Positions 1 to 11,300 of a stretch of DNA of 64,000 nucleotides are shown here, piece after piece. The notes under the pieces are model-generated. The model saw only the letters and a program-made list of their open reading frames with translations, was not told the DNA's origin and searched no databases. A program made the translations under genes and the position numbers. The stretch is from assembly GCF_018294505.1 (NCBI RefSeq), contig NC_057809.1:140156979-140220978 (forward strand), in the 5' to 3' direction. Every line of letters begins with the position of its first letter. The stretch's first letter is position 1. This DNA comes from Triticum aestivum. Its lineage: Eukaryota > Streptophyta > Magnoliopsida > Poales > Poaceae.

Positions 1-12
1 CTTGTAGATCAA

Positions 13-956
13 ATGGCCCACGCTAATGTTGCCCTCAACTTCAACGCGTTCCTAGAGAAAACCAAGCTGAAAGACGATGGCAGCAACTACACGGACTGGG
101 TCCGTAACCTGAGGATTATCCTCATAGCTGCCAGGAAAGCATATGTCCTTGATGCACCGCTAGGTGAAGCACCTGTTTTCCCTGCAGAACAAGATGTTAT
201 AAATGCTTGGCAAACACGTAGTGATGATTACTCCCTGGTTCAGTGCGGCATGCTTTACAGCTTAGAACCAGGGCTCCAAAAGCGTTTTGAGCAACACGGA
301 GCATATGAGATGTTCCAAGAGCTGAAAATGGTTTTCCAAGCTCACGCTCGGGTCAAGAGATATGAAGTCTCCGACAAGTTCTATAGTTGTAAGATGGAGG
401 ACAACAGTTCTGTCAGCAAGCACATACTCAAAATGTGTAGGCTGCATAACCGCTTGTCTCAGCTAGGAGTTAATCTCCCGGATGATGCGGTCATTGACAG
501 AATCCTTCAGTCGCTCCCACCTAGCTACAAGAGTGTGATGAAATTCAATATGCAGGGGATGGAAAAGACCATTCCTGAGGTATATTCAATGCTGAAATCA
601 GCGGAGGTGGAAATCAAAAAGGAACATCAAGTGTTGATGGTTAATAAAACCACTAAGTTCAAGAAAGGCAAGGGTAAAAAGAACTTCAAGAAGGACGGCA
701 AGGGAGTTGCCGCACCCGATAAGCAAGCTGGCGAGAAGAAGTCAAAGAATGGACCCAAGCCTGAGACTGAGTGCTTTTATTACAAGGAAACGATCACTGG
801 AAGCGGAATTGCCCCAAGTACTTAGCGGAAAAGAAGGCTGACAATACCAAAGGTATATGTGATATACATGTTATTGATGTGTACCTTACCAGTGCTCATA
901 GTAGCTCCTCGGTATTTGATACCGGTGCAGTTGCTCATATTTGTAACTCAAAATAG
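13..956 (+). pseudogene. Copia gag-protease start, frameshifted
   Basis: The first frame (13-825, 270 codons) is a Copia capsid protein with the UBN2-type region (residues about 20-200) and a Lys-rich tail. It should pass into a CX2CX4HX4C zinc knuckle near nucleotide 770. There the second Cys codon reads Tyr and one base appears to be missing from a G run, so this frame ends out of register. The proper frame continues at about 771-956, with the rest of the knuckle (NDHWKRNC) and the protease start, where the active-site triplet reads DTGA instead of DTGS/DTGG. It ends at a TAG at 954-956. The start at 13 was chosen because the protein begins in the usual Angela gag manner. Confidence 0.85.
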
Positions 957-992
957 GAACTACGGAATAAACGGAGACTGGCGAAGGACGAG

Positions 993-3992
993 GTGACGAT
1001 GCGCGTCGGGAATGGTTCCAAGGTCGATGTGATCGCTGTCAGCACGCTGCCTCTTCAGTTACCTACAGGATTAGTTTTAAACCTCAATAATTGTTATTTA
1101 GTACCAGCTTTGAGCATGAACATTGTATCTGGATCTCGTTTAATGCGAGATGGCAACTCATTTAAATCTGAGAATAATGGTTGTTCTATTTATATGAGAG
1201 ACATGTTTTATGGTCATGCCCCGCTGGTCAATGGTTTATTCTTATTTAATCTCGAACGTGATGTTACACACATTCATAGTGTGAATGCCAAAAGATGTAA
1301 GGTTGATAATGATAGTCCCACATACTTGTGGCACTGCCGCCTTGGTCACATTGGTGTCAAACGCATGAAGAAACTCCATGCAGATGGACTTTTGGAGTCT
1401 CTTGATTATGAATCATTTGACACGTGCGAACCATGCCTCATGGGTAAAATGACCAAGACTCCGTTCTCCGGAACAATGGAGCGAGCAACCAACTTATTGG
1501 AAATCATACATACTGATGTGTGCGGTCCAATGAGCGTTGAGGCTCGTGGTGGCTATCGTTATGTCCTCACCCTCACTGATGACTTAAGTAGATATGGGTA
1601 TGTCTACTTAATGAAACACAAGTCTGAGACCTTTGAAAAGTTCAAGGAATTTCAGAGTGAGGATGAGAATCAACGTGACAGGAAAATCAAGTTCTTACGA
1701 TCAGATCGTGGGGGAGAATATTTGAGTCATGAATTTGGCACGCACTTAAGGAAATGTGGAATAGTTTCACAACTCACGCCGCCTGGAACACCACAGTGTA
1801 ATGGTGTGTCCAAACATCATAATCGCACCCTTTTGGATATGGTACGATCTATGATGTCTCTTACCGATCTACCGCTATCATTTTGGGGTTATGCTATAGA
1901 GACTGCCGCATTCACTTTAAATAGGGCTCCGTCGAAATCCGTTGAGACGACACCGTATGAATTATGGTTTGGCAAGAAACCTAAGCTGTCGTTTCTGAAA
2001 GTTTGGGGATGCGATGCTTATGTCAAGAAACTTCAACCTGAAAAGCTCGAACCCAAATCGGAAAAATGCGTCTTCATAGGATACCCTAAAGAAACTATTG
2101 GGTATACCTTCTACCTCAGATCCGAAAGCAAGATCTTTGTTGCCAAGAATGGATCCTTTCTAGAGAAAGAGTTTCTCTCGAAAGAAGTAAGTGGGAGGAA
2201 AGTAGAACTTGATGAAGTATTGCCTCTTGAACCGAAGAGTGGCGCAGCTCAAGAAATTGTTCCTGAGGTGTCTGCACCGACTAGGGAGGAAGTTAATGAT
2301 GATGATCATGAAACTTCAGATCAAGTTGCTACTGAACTTCGAAGGTCCACAAGGATGCATTCCGCACCAGAGTGGTACGGCAACCCTGTCCTGGAAATCA
2401 TGTTGTTGGACAATGGTGAACCTTCGAACTATGAAGAAGCGATGGCGGGCCCAGATTCCAACAAATGGCTAGAAGCCATGAAATCCGAGATAGGATCCAT
2501 GTATGAAAACGAAGTATGGACTTTGACTGACTTGCCCGTTGATCAGCGAGCCATAGAAAATAAATGGATCTTTAAGAAGAAGACAGACGCGGATGGTAAT
2601 GTGACCATCTATAAAGCTCGGCTTGTCGCTAAGGGTTATCGACAAGTTCAAGGGGTTGACTACGATGAGACTTTCTCACCTGTAGCGAAGCTGAAGTCCG
2701 TCCGAATCATGTTAGCAATTGCCGCATTCTATGATTATGAGATATGGCAAATGGATGTCAAAACGGCATTCCTTAATGGTTTCCATAAGGAAGAATTGTA
2801 TACGATGCAGCTGGAAGGTTTTGTCGATCCTAAGAATGCTGACAAGGAGTGCAAGCTCCAACGCTCAATCTATGGGCTGGTGCAAGCATCTCGGAGTTGG
2901 AACATTCGTTTTGATGAGATGATCAAAGCGTTTGGGTTTACGCAGACTTATGGAGAAGCCTGCGTTTACAAGAAAGTGAGTGGGAGCTCCGTAGCATTTC
3001 TCATATTGTATGTGGATGACATACTATTGATGGGAAATGATATAGAATTCTTGGAAAGCATAAAGGCCTACTTGAACAAGTGTTTTTCAATGAAGGACCT
3101 TGGAGAAGCTGCTTATATATTAGGCATCAAGATCTATAGAGATAGATCGAGACGCCTCATTGGTCTTTCACAAAGTACATACCTTGACAAGATATTGAAG
3201 AAATTCAATATGGATCAGTCCAAGAAGGGGTTCTTGTCTGTATTACAAGGTGTGAGATTGAGCACAGCTCAATGCCCGACCACGGCAGAAGATAGAGAAA
3301 AGATGAGTGTTGTCCCCTATGCCTCGCCCATAGGGTCTATCATGTATGCCATGCTGTGTACAAGACCCGGTGTAAACCTTGCTGTAAGTTTGGTAGGAAG
3401 GTACCAAAGTAATCCCGGCGTGGAACACTGGACAGCGGTCAAGAATATCCTGAAGTACTTGAAAAGGACTAAGGATATGTTTCTCGTCTATGGAGGTGAT
3501 GAAGAGCTCGTCGTAAAGGGTTACGTCGATGCTAGCTTCGACACAGATCTGGATGACTCTAAGTTACAAACCGTATACGTGTATATTTTGAATGGTGGGG
3601 CAATCAGCTGGTGCAGTTGCAAGCAAAGCGTCGTGGCGGGATCTACATATGAAGCGGAGTACATGGCAGCCTCGGAGGCAGCACAAGAAGCAATCTGGGT
3701 GAAGGAGTTCATTACCGACCTAGGAGTTATTCCCAATGCGTCGGGCCCAATGACTCTCTTCTGTGACAACACTGGAGCTATTGCCCTTGCCAAGGAGCCC
3801 AGGTTTCACAGGAAGACCATGCATATCAAGCGTCGCTTCAACTCCATTCGTGAAAATGTTCAAAATGGAGACATAGATATTTGCAAAGTGCATACGGACC
3901 TGAATGTCGCAGATCTGTTGACTAAACCTCTTCCTCGAGCAAAACATGATCAACACCAGAACTCTATGGGTGTTCGATTCATCACAATGTAA
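993..3992 (+). CDS. Copia pol: integrase, reverse transcriptase, RNase H
   Basis: This is an open frame of 999 codons; the ATG at 993 is simply the first after the upstream stop and not a proven start. The order is: end of protease; GAG-pre-integrase HHCC zinc region (HCRLGH near residue 113, C..C near 145); integrase core with Asp175 (HTDVCGP) and Asp238 (SDRGGEY); reverse transcriptase with MDVKTAFLNG (about 588) and the catalytic YVDD at 673-676; RNase H with Asp846, a Glu near 889 and a CDN near 924. The third integrase acid should lie 36 residues after Asp238, but residue 274 is Lys (codon 1812-1814). Reverse transcriptase and RNase H look intact; the integrase should not join strands. 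Confidence 0.9.
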   Translation: MTMRVGNGSKVDVIAVSTLPLQLPTGLVLNLNNCYLVPALSMNIVSGSRLMRDGNSFKSENNGCSIYMRDMFYGHAPLVNGLFLFNLERDVTHIHSVNAKRCKVDNDSPTYLWHCRLGHIGVKRMKKLHADGLLESLDYESFDTCEPCLMGKMTKTPFSGTMERATNLLEIIHTDVCGPMSVEARGGYRYVLTLTDDLSRYGYVYLMKHKSETFEKFKEFQSEDENQRDRKIKFLRSDRGGEYLSHEFGTHLRKCGIVSQLTPPGTPQCNGVSKHHNRTLLDMVRSMMSLTDLPLSFWGYAIETAAFTLNRAPSKSVETTPYELWFGKKPKLSFLKVWGCDAYVKKLQPEKLEPKSEKCVFIGYPKETIGYTFYLRSESKIFVAKNGSFLEKEFLSKEVSGRKVELDEVLPLEPKSGAAQEIVPEVSAPTREEVNDDDHETSDQVATELRRSTRMHSAPEWYGNPVLEIMLLDNGEPSNYEEAMAGPDSNKWLEAMKSEIGSMYENEVWTLTDLPVDQRAIENKWIFKKKTDADGNVTIYKARLVAKGYRQVQGVDYDETFSPVAKLKSVRIMLAIAAFYDYEIWQMDVKTAFLNGFHKEELYTMQLEGFVDPKNADKECKLQRSIYGLVQASRSWNIRFDEMIKAFGFTQTYGEACVYKKVSGSSVAFLILYVDDILLMGNDIEFLESIKAYLNKCFSMKDLGEAAYILGIKIYRDRSRRLIGLSQSTYLDKILKKFNMDQSKKGFLSVLQGVRLSTAQCPTTAEDREKMSVVPYASPIGSIMYAMLCTRPGVNLAVSLVGRYQSNPGVEHWTAVKNILKYLKRTKDMFLVYGGDEELVVKGYVDASFDTDLDDSKLQTVYVYILNGGAISWCSCKQSVVAGSTYEAEYMAASEAAQEAIWVKEFITDLGVIPNASGPMTLFCDNTGAIALAKEPRFHRKTMHIKRRFNSIRENVQNGDIDICKVHTDLNVADLLTKPLPRAKHDQHQNSMGVRFITM

Positions 3993-4010
3993 CTAGATTA
4001 TTGACTCTAG

Positions 4011-4024
4011 TGCAAGTGGGAGAC
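4011..4024 (+). promoter_or_regulatory. Polypurine tract of the Copia element
   Basis: The purine-rich TGCAAGTGGGAGAC lies directly before the 3' LTR, where plus-strand DNA synthesis is primed. The same sequence stands before the 3' LTR of the second Angela-type element at 47923-47936. Confidence 0.85.
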
Positions 4025-5727
4025 TATTGGAAATATGCCCTAGAGGCAATAATAAAATGATTATTATTATATTTCCTTGTTCATGATAATTTTCTATTGT
4101 TCATGCTATAATTGTGTTATTCGGAAATCATAATACATGTGTGAATACATAGACCATAACATGTCCCTAGTAAGCCTCTAGTTAACTAGCTCATTGATCA
4201 ATAGATAGTCACGGTTTCCTGACTATGGACATTGGATGTCATTGATAACGGGATCACATCATTAGGAGAATGATGTGATGGACAAGACCCAATCCTAAGC
4301 ATAGCACAAGATCGTGTAGTTCGTTTGCTAGAGCTTTTCCAATGTCAAGTATCATTTCCTTAGACCATGAGATCGTGTAACTCCCGGATGCCGTAGGAGT
4401 GCTTTGGGTGTACCAAATGTCACAACGTAACTGGGTGACTATAAAGGTATACTACATGTATCCCCGAAAGTATCTGTTGGGTTGACACGGATCGAGACTG
4501 GAATTTGTCACTCTGTATGACGGAGAGGTATCTCTGGGCCCACTCGGTACTGCATCATCATAATGAGCTCAATGTGACCAAGTGTTTGGTCACAGAATCA
4601 TGCATTACGGTGCGAGTAAAGTGACTTGCCGGTAACGAGATTGAAGGGGTATTGGGATACTGATGATCGAATCTCGGGCAAGTAACGTACCGATTGACAA
4701 AGGGAATTGAATACATGATTGATTGAATCCTCGACATTGTGGTTCATCCGATGAGATCATCGTGGAACATGTGGGATCCAACATGGGTATCCAGATCCTT
4801 CTGTTGGTTATTGACCGGAGAGTCGTCTCGGTCATGTCTGCGTGTCTCCCAAACCCGTAGGGTCTACACACTTAAGGTTCGGTGACGCTAGGGTTGTAGA
4901 GATATTAGTATGTGGTAACCCGAAAGTTGTTCGGAGTCCCGTATGAGATCCCGGACGTCACGAGGAGTTCCGGAATGGTCCGGAGGTGAATATTTATATA
5001 TAGGAAGTCCAGTTTCGACCATCGGGAAAGTTTCGGGGGTAATCGGTATTGTACCGTGACCACCGGAAGGGTCCCGGGGGTCCACCGGGTGGGGCCACCT
5101 ATTCTAGAGGGCCCCATGGGCTTAAGTGGGAGGGGAACGAGCCCCTGGTGGGCTGGTGCGCCCCCCATGGGCCTCCCCCTGCGCCTAGGGTTGGAAACCC
5201 TAGGGGTGGGGGGCGCCCCACTTGACTTGGGGGGCAAGCCCCCTTTGCCCCCCCCCCTTGGAGATTGGATCTCCTAGGGCCAGCGCCCCCCTAGGTGCCC
5301 TATATATAGTGGGGGGAGGGAGGGCAGCCGCACCAAGTCTCTGGCGCCTCCCTCTCCCCACATAACACCTCTCTCTCTCGTTGGAGCTTGGCGAAGCCCT
5401 GCCGAGATCACCGCTGCTTCCACCACCACGCCGTCGTACTGCTGGATCTCCATCAACCTCTCCTTCCCCTTGCTGGATCAAGAAGGAGGAGACGTCTTCT
5501 CAACCGTACGTGTGTTGAACGCGGAGGTGCCGTCCGTTCGGCGCTTGGTCATTGGTGATTTGGATCACGACGAGTATGACTCCATCAACCCCGTTCTCTT
5601 GAATGCTTCCGCTCGCGATCTACAAGGGTATGTAGATGCACTCCCCTCTCCCTCATTGCTAGATGACTCCATAGATTGATCTTGGTGATGCATAGAAAAT
5701 TTTAAAATTATGCTACGTTCCCCAACA
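4025..5727 (+). repeat. 3' LTR of Angela-type Copia element
   Basis: The LTR is 1,703 bp. It should open TGTTGG and close CCAACA; here it opens TATTGG, so the terminal TG is mutated. A TATA box (TATATATA, 5301-5308) lies in a GC-rich stretch near the 3' end and marks the U3/R promoter. It resembles the LTRs at 40997 and 47937 but carries different indels, so it belongs to another subfamily. Confidence 0.92.
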
Positions 5728-7965
5728 TTGTTAACGAACTCATTCCGAATAACATGGAACCGGAGAAATTTTGAATAACACTATGTTACCTCAACGGGGA
5801 TATGCACATCCCCAATAATAAGAATATCATATTTCTTCTTGACAGTAGGAAGAGGAAATTCAAAACCTCCCAATATAATCGATGAAAATTTTCCAATAGA
5901 GTTGATACTATGAACTTGAGGTTGTTTCCTTGGAAAGTGTACCGTATACTCATTACCATTAACATGAAAAGTGACATTGCCTTTAGTGCAATCAATAACA
6001 GCCCCTACAGTATTCAAAAAGGGTCTTCCAAGAATAATAGACATACTATCGTCCTCGGGAATATCAAGAATAACAAAGTCCGTTAAAATAGTAATGTTTG
6101 CAACTACAACAGGCACATCCTCACAAATACCGACATGTATAGCAGTTGATTTATCAGCCATTTGCAAAGATATTTCAGTAGGTGTCAACTTATTCAAATC
6201 AAGTCTACAATATAAAGAGAGAGTCATAACACTAACACCGGCTCCAAGATCACATAAAGCAGTTTTAACATAGTTTCTTTTCATGGAGCATGGTATAGTT
6301 GGTACTCCGGGATCTCCTAGTTTCTTTGGTATTCCATCCTTAAAAGTATAATTAGCAAGCATGGTGGAAATTTCAGCTTCCGGTATCTTTCTTTTATTAG
6401 TAACAATTTCTTTCATGTACTTAGCATAAGGATTCATTTTGAGCATATCAGTTAATCGCATACGCAAAAAGATAGGTCTAATCATTTCAGCAAAGCGCTC
6501 AAAATCCTCATCATCCTTTTTCTTGGATGGTTTGGGAGGAAAAGGCATGGGTTTCTGAACCCAAGGCTCTCTTTCCTTATCATGTTTCCTAGCAACAAAG
6601 TCTTTCTTATCATAATGTTGATTCTTTGATTGTGGGTTATCAAGATCAACAGCAGGTTCAATTTCTATATCATTATCATTGCTAGGTTGAGCATCAACAT
6701 GAACATTATCATTAACATTATCACTAGTTTTAGGTTCATTACCAGATTGTGTTTCAGCATCAGAAATAGAAATCTCATTTGGATTCTTAGGTGTTTCAGT
6801 AATAGGTTCACTAGAAGCATGCAAAGTCCTATCATTTTTCTTTTTCTTCCTTTTAGAAGGACTAGGTGTATCTATATTATTTCTCTGAGAGTCTTGCTCA
6901 ATTCTCTTAGGGTGGCCTTCAGGATACAAAGGTTCCTGAGTCATTCTACCACCTCTAGTCATAACTCTAACAACATTATCATTATTCTTACTATTCAATT
7001 CATTGAGCAAATCATTTTGAGCTTTAAGTACTTGTTCTACTTGAGTAGTAATCATAGACGCATGTTTACTAATAAGTTTAAGTTCACCTTTGACATTAGC
7101 CATATAATCACCCAAGTGTTCAAGCATACTAGCACTACGTTTTAATTCTCTACCAAAATAAGCATTGAAGTCTTCTTGCTTAACCATAAATTTATTGAAC
7201 TCATCTAAGCATGGGCTAGCAAACTTAGTAAATGGGATTTCAGCTTTATCATATCTATAGAGAGAATTTACCTTTACTACCTGTGTCGGGTTATCAAGAC
7301 CATGTATTTCTTCAATAGGAGATGGATTAAGATTATATGTTTCTTCAACAGGCGGTAAATTAAGACCATGTATTTCTTCAATAGGAGGTAAATTCTTAAC
7401 ATCTTCAGCTTTAATACCCTTTTCTTTCATGGATTTCTTTGCCTCTTGCATATCTTCAGGACTGAGAAATAGAATACCCCTTTTCTTCGGAGTTGGTTTA
7501 GGAATAGGCTCAGGAGCTGGCTCAGGAAGTGTCCAATTATTTTCATTTGTCAACATATTATTCAATAGAATTTCAGCTTCATCTGGTGTTCTTTCCCTGA
7601 AAACAGAACCAGCACAACTATCCAGGTAATCTCTGGAGGCATCGGTTAGTCCATTATAAAAGATATCAAGTATTTCATTTTTCTTGAGAGAATGATCAGG
7701 CAAAGCATTAAGTAATTGGAGAAGCCTCCCCCAAGCTTGTGGGAGACTCTCTTCTTCAATTTGAACAAAACTATATATATCCCTCAAAGCAGCTTGTTTC
7801 TTATGAGCAGGGAAATATTTAGCAAAGAAGTAATTAATCATATCTTGGGGACTACGCACACAACCAGGATCAAGAGAATTAAACCATATCTTAGCATCAC
7901 CCTTTAATGAGAATGGAAATATTTTAAGGATATAAAAGTAGCGAGTTCTCTCATCATTAGTGAAT
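5728..7965 (-). mobile_element. Athila-lineage Gypsy fragment
   Basis: This is an internal segment of a Gypsy element read on the minus strand, holding the second half of gag and the protease. It is cut on the left by the Copia LTR and on the right by the truncated LARD LTR. No LTR, PBS, reverse transcriptase or integrase of this element is in the window. Confidence 0.85.
5781..7965 (-). pseudogene. Gypsy gag-protease fragment (Athila-type)
   Basis: The open frame runs on the minus strand from the junction at 7965 to a stop at 5781. The first Met (7859) is internal: coding similarity continues upstream (SLKGDAKIWFNSLDPG), so the N-terminal gag is missing. The retrotransposon gag domain covers roughly the first 110 residues after that Met. 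A long, low-complexity, Lys/Asn/Asp-rich linker follows, with a repeated NLPPIEEIHGL-type unit near residues 155-190. A retropepsin fold comes next, with active site DLGAG near residue 535 and ILGRPF near 608. Protease active-site residues look intact. No CCHC knuckle is seen. The frame stays open for nearly 700 codons, so decay here is by truncation more than by point mutation. Confidence 0.85.
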
Positions 7966-8398
7966 AGGGTGTGAGATTGCTGAGTCCCCGTGACTCACAG
8001 TTACTTCCAAAACCAGCTTGCAGGTGCCGAGGATACCGTGCAGATGACGCAACCAAGCTCAAGGAGGAGTTCGATGAAGATCTTGTCATTTTTCTTGTTT
8101 CGATCTAGTTGATCAGTAGTGGAGCCCAGTCAGGACAATCGGGGATTTGTGTAGCATTTGGGGTAGTCTTCTTTTATTTTGGTTCCGTAGTCGGACCTTG
8201 ATTGTATCTGGATGATGTAATGCTTTATTCATGTAATTGTGTGAAGTGGCGATTGTAAGCCAACTATGTATCTCTTTCCCTTATGTATTACATGGGTTGT
8301 GTGAAGATTACCTCACTTGCGACATTGCTTTCAATGCGGTTATGCCTCTAAGTCGTGCTTCGACACGTGGGAGATATATCCGCATCAAGGGTGTTACA
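7966..8398 (+). repeat. Truncated 5' LTR of the LARD
   Basis: Only the terminal 433 bp remain. They align without gaps to 15989-16421 and end GTGTTACA, against GCGTTACA in the 3' copy. The left junction with the Gypsy gag is abrupt, with no target duplication visible, so it is a deletion breakpoint and not an insertion end. Confidence 0.9.
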
Positions 8399-11300
8399 AG
8401 TTGGTAATCAGAGCCTTCCCCGACCTTAGGAGCCCGCTGCTTGATCGAATCGCTGGCGTTATTGAGTCTATAAATGTTTTGAGTCATTTAGGAATTATAT
8501 ATATCGGAGAGTTATGACTTCTTTTTACTCCTTAGTCCCTTCGTCGCTCTGGTGAGGCATCCTGGCGTAGAGTTTTGACTATTATCTTCTCAAATTTCAC
8601 TAAAAAAATTTGGGATCACGCGGGTATCTTGGAATCATTCCGATGGTTTTGTGACGAGAACATTGTTCTTGGTGCCTCCTGTCATTTAGGGGTTGTGGCA
8701 GTGTCCCGGGGAGTTGAGCTCCGAGGTGTTGTCGTCACAAGTTTATCGTTGCAGTTCTGGAATACCTGAGATTAGTTTCGCCGACATCGAAAATCTCTTT
8801 TATGCAGTTGTTGGTGAGATAACCTCGACGCCACCCAGTACTGGGGCGGGAGTTCGGGAGTATTGCCATAACTCGTATAACGGATGCTTTTCGAAGGTTG
8901 AGGTAAGCAATTTCCGAAGGTTTCTTGGTTATGTGTTGAAGGATGGATACAGCTGGATGTAGGATTTGCTAGTTTTGGGTGAGATATTATGCTTCCCCTG
9001 TATCCCCAACACCTGATTGCATAACCGGAAAATTTCGGGAGTTTATAAGTGGGAATTCAAGTAGCTCTTAGGATATCTTTCCGACAGATGTATGATACAA
9101 AATTGGGGTTCGACGTCTAGTGGTCGGCCTATTCACGGTTGGTTTTACAATGGTCTCGTTGTGTCTTAAAGAGTCCTTGGCTATGCCGACTCGGGGACGC
9201 TTCGTATGTCATGTGCACTGCCTTGTACATGATGGTGCTATATGATCGAGCCCATGTAGGCCCCACCATGAAAACTTCGGACGAAATCTCTATCATATGT
9301 TTGTTCTGGCTTATTCCGCAAGCCAATCCTTTGTTTTGTTCTGAATTGTGGTATTCGAGTTGCTTCGAAGTCAAGTGTTGATTCCATACCTTCCTAAATG
9401 GTGTTCTTATACTCCGATGTGAATACTAATCCTTCTCGATCATCGAGTTTGTCTTGCCAATCCTTTTCAACCGGCGTGTTTTCTCTTCAAGTGGACCCGA
9501 TCATTTCAACATCCGCAAGATCAACTCAAGTCTTTGCAACGGTGTTTGTTTCATCCGTCTCCAAGTTGCCTTTGGTTTTCCCACCCTCCCACCCTTGTTT
9601 CTTCTAGGACTCGGATTTCTTTATCGGGTATCCATCTTATTGATGTGAAGTCTCTCCATTTTTTTCAATCAATATCCTTATCCGGTGATTCTCATGAAGA
9701 TTTTTAACGGAGCTTCTAGTTCACCATTATCCATTCTTTTTCTTCTCTGGTGGAACCAAGTCAAGCTTTGTTGATCATACCCTTTTTCCTCGTTTTAAAT
9801 ACCTTCTCATGCCGGTGCACCTCTTAATCATCCACTTCTTTCTATTCTTTTGTTCTGGAGTGCTCAAGATATTTCGAAGATTCATGTTTCTACTCTGCTT
9901 TCATTCAAGATCTTTCGAGCATGTTATCTCATTCAAGCCATTTAAATCAATCGGCGCAATCTATATTTTAAATCATCAATGGTTTTTCTTTTGAGTGGGC
10001 CCTAACCCACAGGTCTTTTTCCAGGATCTTACCTGACTCTTCTATTTTCCCGGAGCTACCATCAAATTCTTTTCGAAGTTTGACGTAAGAATGAATTGTC
10101 ATCAGTCAAATGTCTTTCTCCAAGATCTTTCATTTCTTTTCATCGTTGGTTCAACCTTTCTATTCGTCATCCCGGAGTATCTCAAAAATTCATGGTGGTG
10201 TTTCTCGTCGACATTCTCAACATTTGAAGACCGAAGAAGAGTTTTCTCCTAAATCTTGCTTTGTTCTCTCAAAGATTCATGGTTCTAGCTTTGACGCCAT
10301 CCTCTCTTTATTGTTTTCGATTATCAGAATTCTTTTCACCTATCCGGAACATATTCAGGAGTATTTTTAGTTTGATCATCCGGAGCCCATCATCTCAGAT
10401 TTATTCTTTCTTAGCTTTCAGCTATCATTCTCCAAATTTTTACCAGTGCATCGTTCAAGTGATCTCTAATCAGTTCGTGAGCCCTTCGTTCTCATGTATC
10501 TAGATTCACTCAAGCATCTTCGTTCATTTGCAAATTCTTCCCAGTGTTTCAGTATCTTTTATTTGTTCATTTTCAATTCTTACGGTGGTTCGTTCAAGAT
10601 TTCGCTTCCTTTATTTTTGTATCAATTCATCCGTTATGTCATCCTACCGGTGGATCATCGAAGACATTCTCAAGTTGCGCTATATCTATTCTAATCCTTT
10701 CTTCGGGAATAAGTAATATGCCAAATCCGTTTGCTCGTCATCAATTTAAATTGATGAAGGATAAGCATAATGTAATTCTTATTCTTGTTTCATCCAAGTG
10801 ATTAATTCCTTATTCTGGAAGCTCATAAAATTCTCGGTTTCATTTGTTTCATCTTTCTTTTCCGGAGTTCCAAGCTTTTCCCCATTATCTCGTCGCGAAG
10901 CTCCTTCTAAATCATTGCAAGGCTTCACCTTGTGTTTTCAACTTCTCTTTCTTTTTGTTTGATCAGTCTTTTATTACCAGAGTTCTTCGAGAGTTTCTTC
11001 ATGGTGGCTCATCAAGGAGTTAATTCAATCTCGAAGTGTCCATTGAGATTTCTTTTCAAAGGAGCTCAAGCATTCTTCATCTTGCAATCCAGAGTGCTAT
11101 TCTTTCACGCATATCTTTTGAGGTGGTGTTATGTCTTTCTTGATAATTCCCCTTCGTGCTTCGTGATTCACAAGTTATCAAGTATGAGATATTTTAAATC
11201 CATCAATCTCGTCATTGGAGTTATCTGGGGTGATATTTCACCTAAAGCTTTCCCTAAGGATTGTTGCTATTAATGGTGATAATATATTATCCAAGTTCTT

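Larger units (their letters stand above)
1..5727 (+). mobile_element. Angela/WIS/BARE1-type Copia element, 5' end outside window
   Basis: The sequence shows, in order, Copia gag, protease, integrase, reverse transcriptase, RNase H, a purine-rich primer site and one long LTR. The window opens 12 bases before the gag start, so the 5' LTR, primer-binding site and leader lie to the left. The LTR opening (GGAAATATGCCCTAGAGGCA) is characteristic of the Angela/WIS/BARE1 group of Triticeae. The element is dead as read: the gag zinc knuckle is frameshifted, the protease frame has a stop, and the integrase lacks its catalytic Glu. It abuts an Athila-lineage Gypsy fragment at 5728, its presumed insertion host. 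The target duplication cannot be tested because the other end is absent. Confidence 0.93.
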
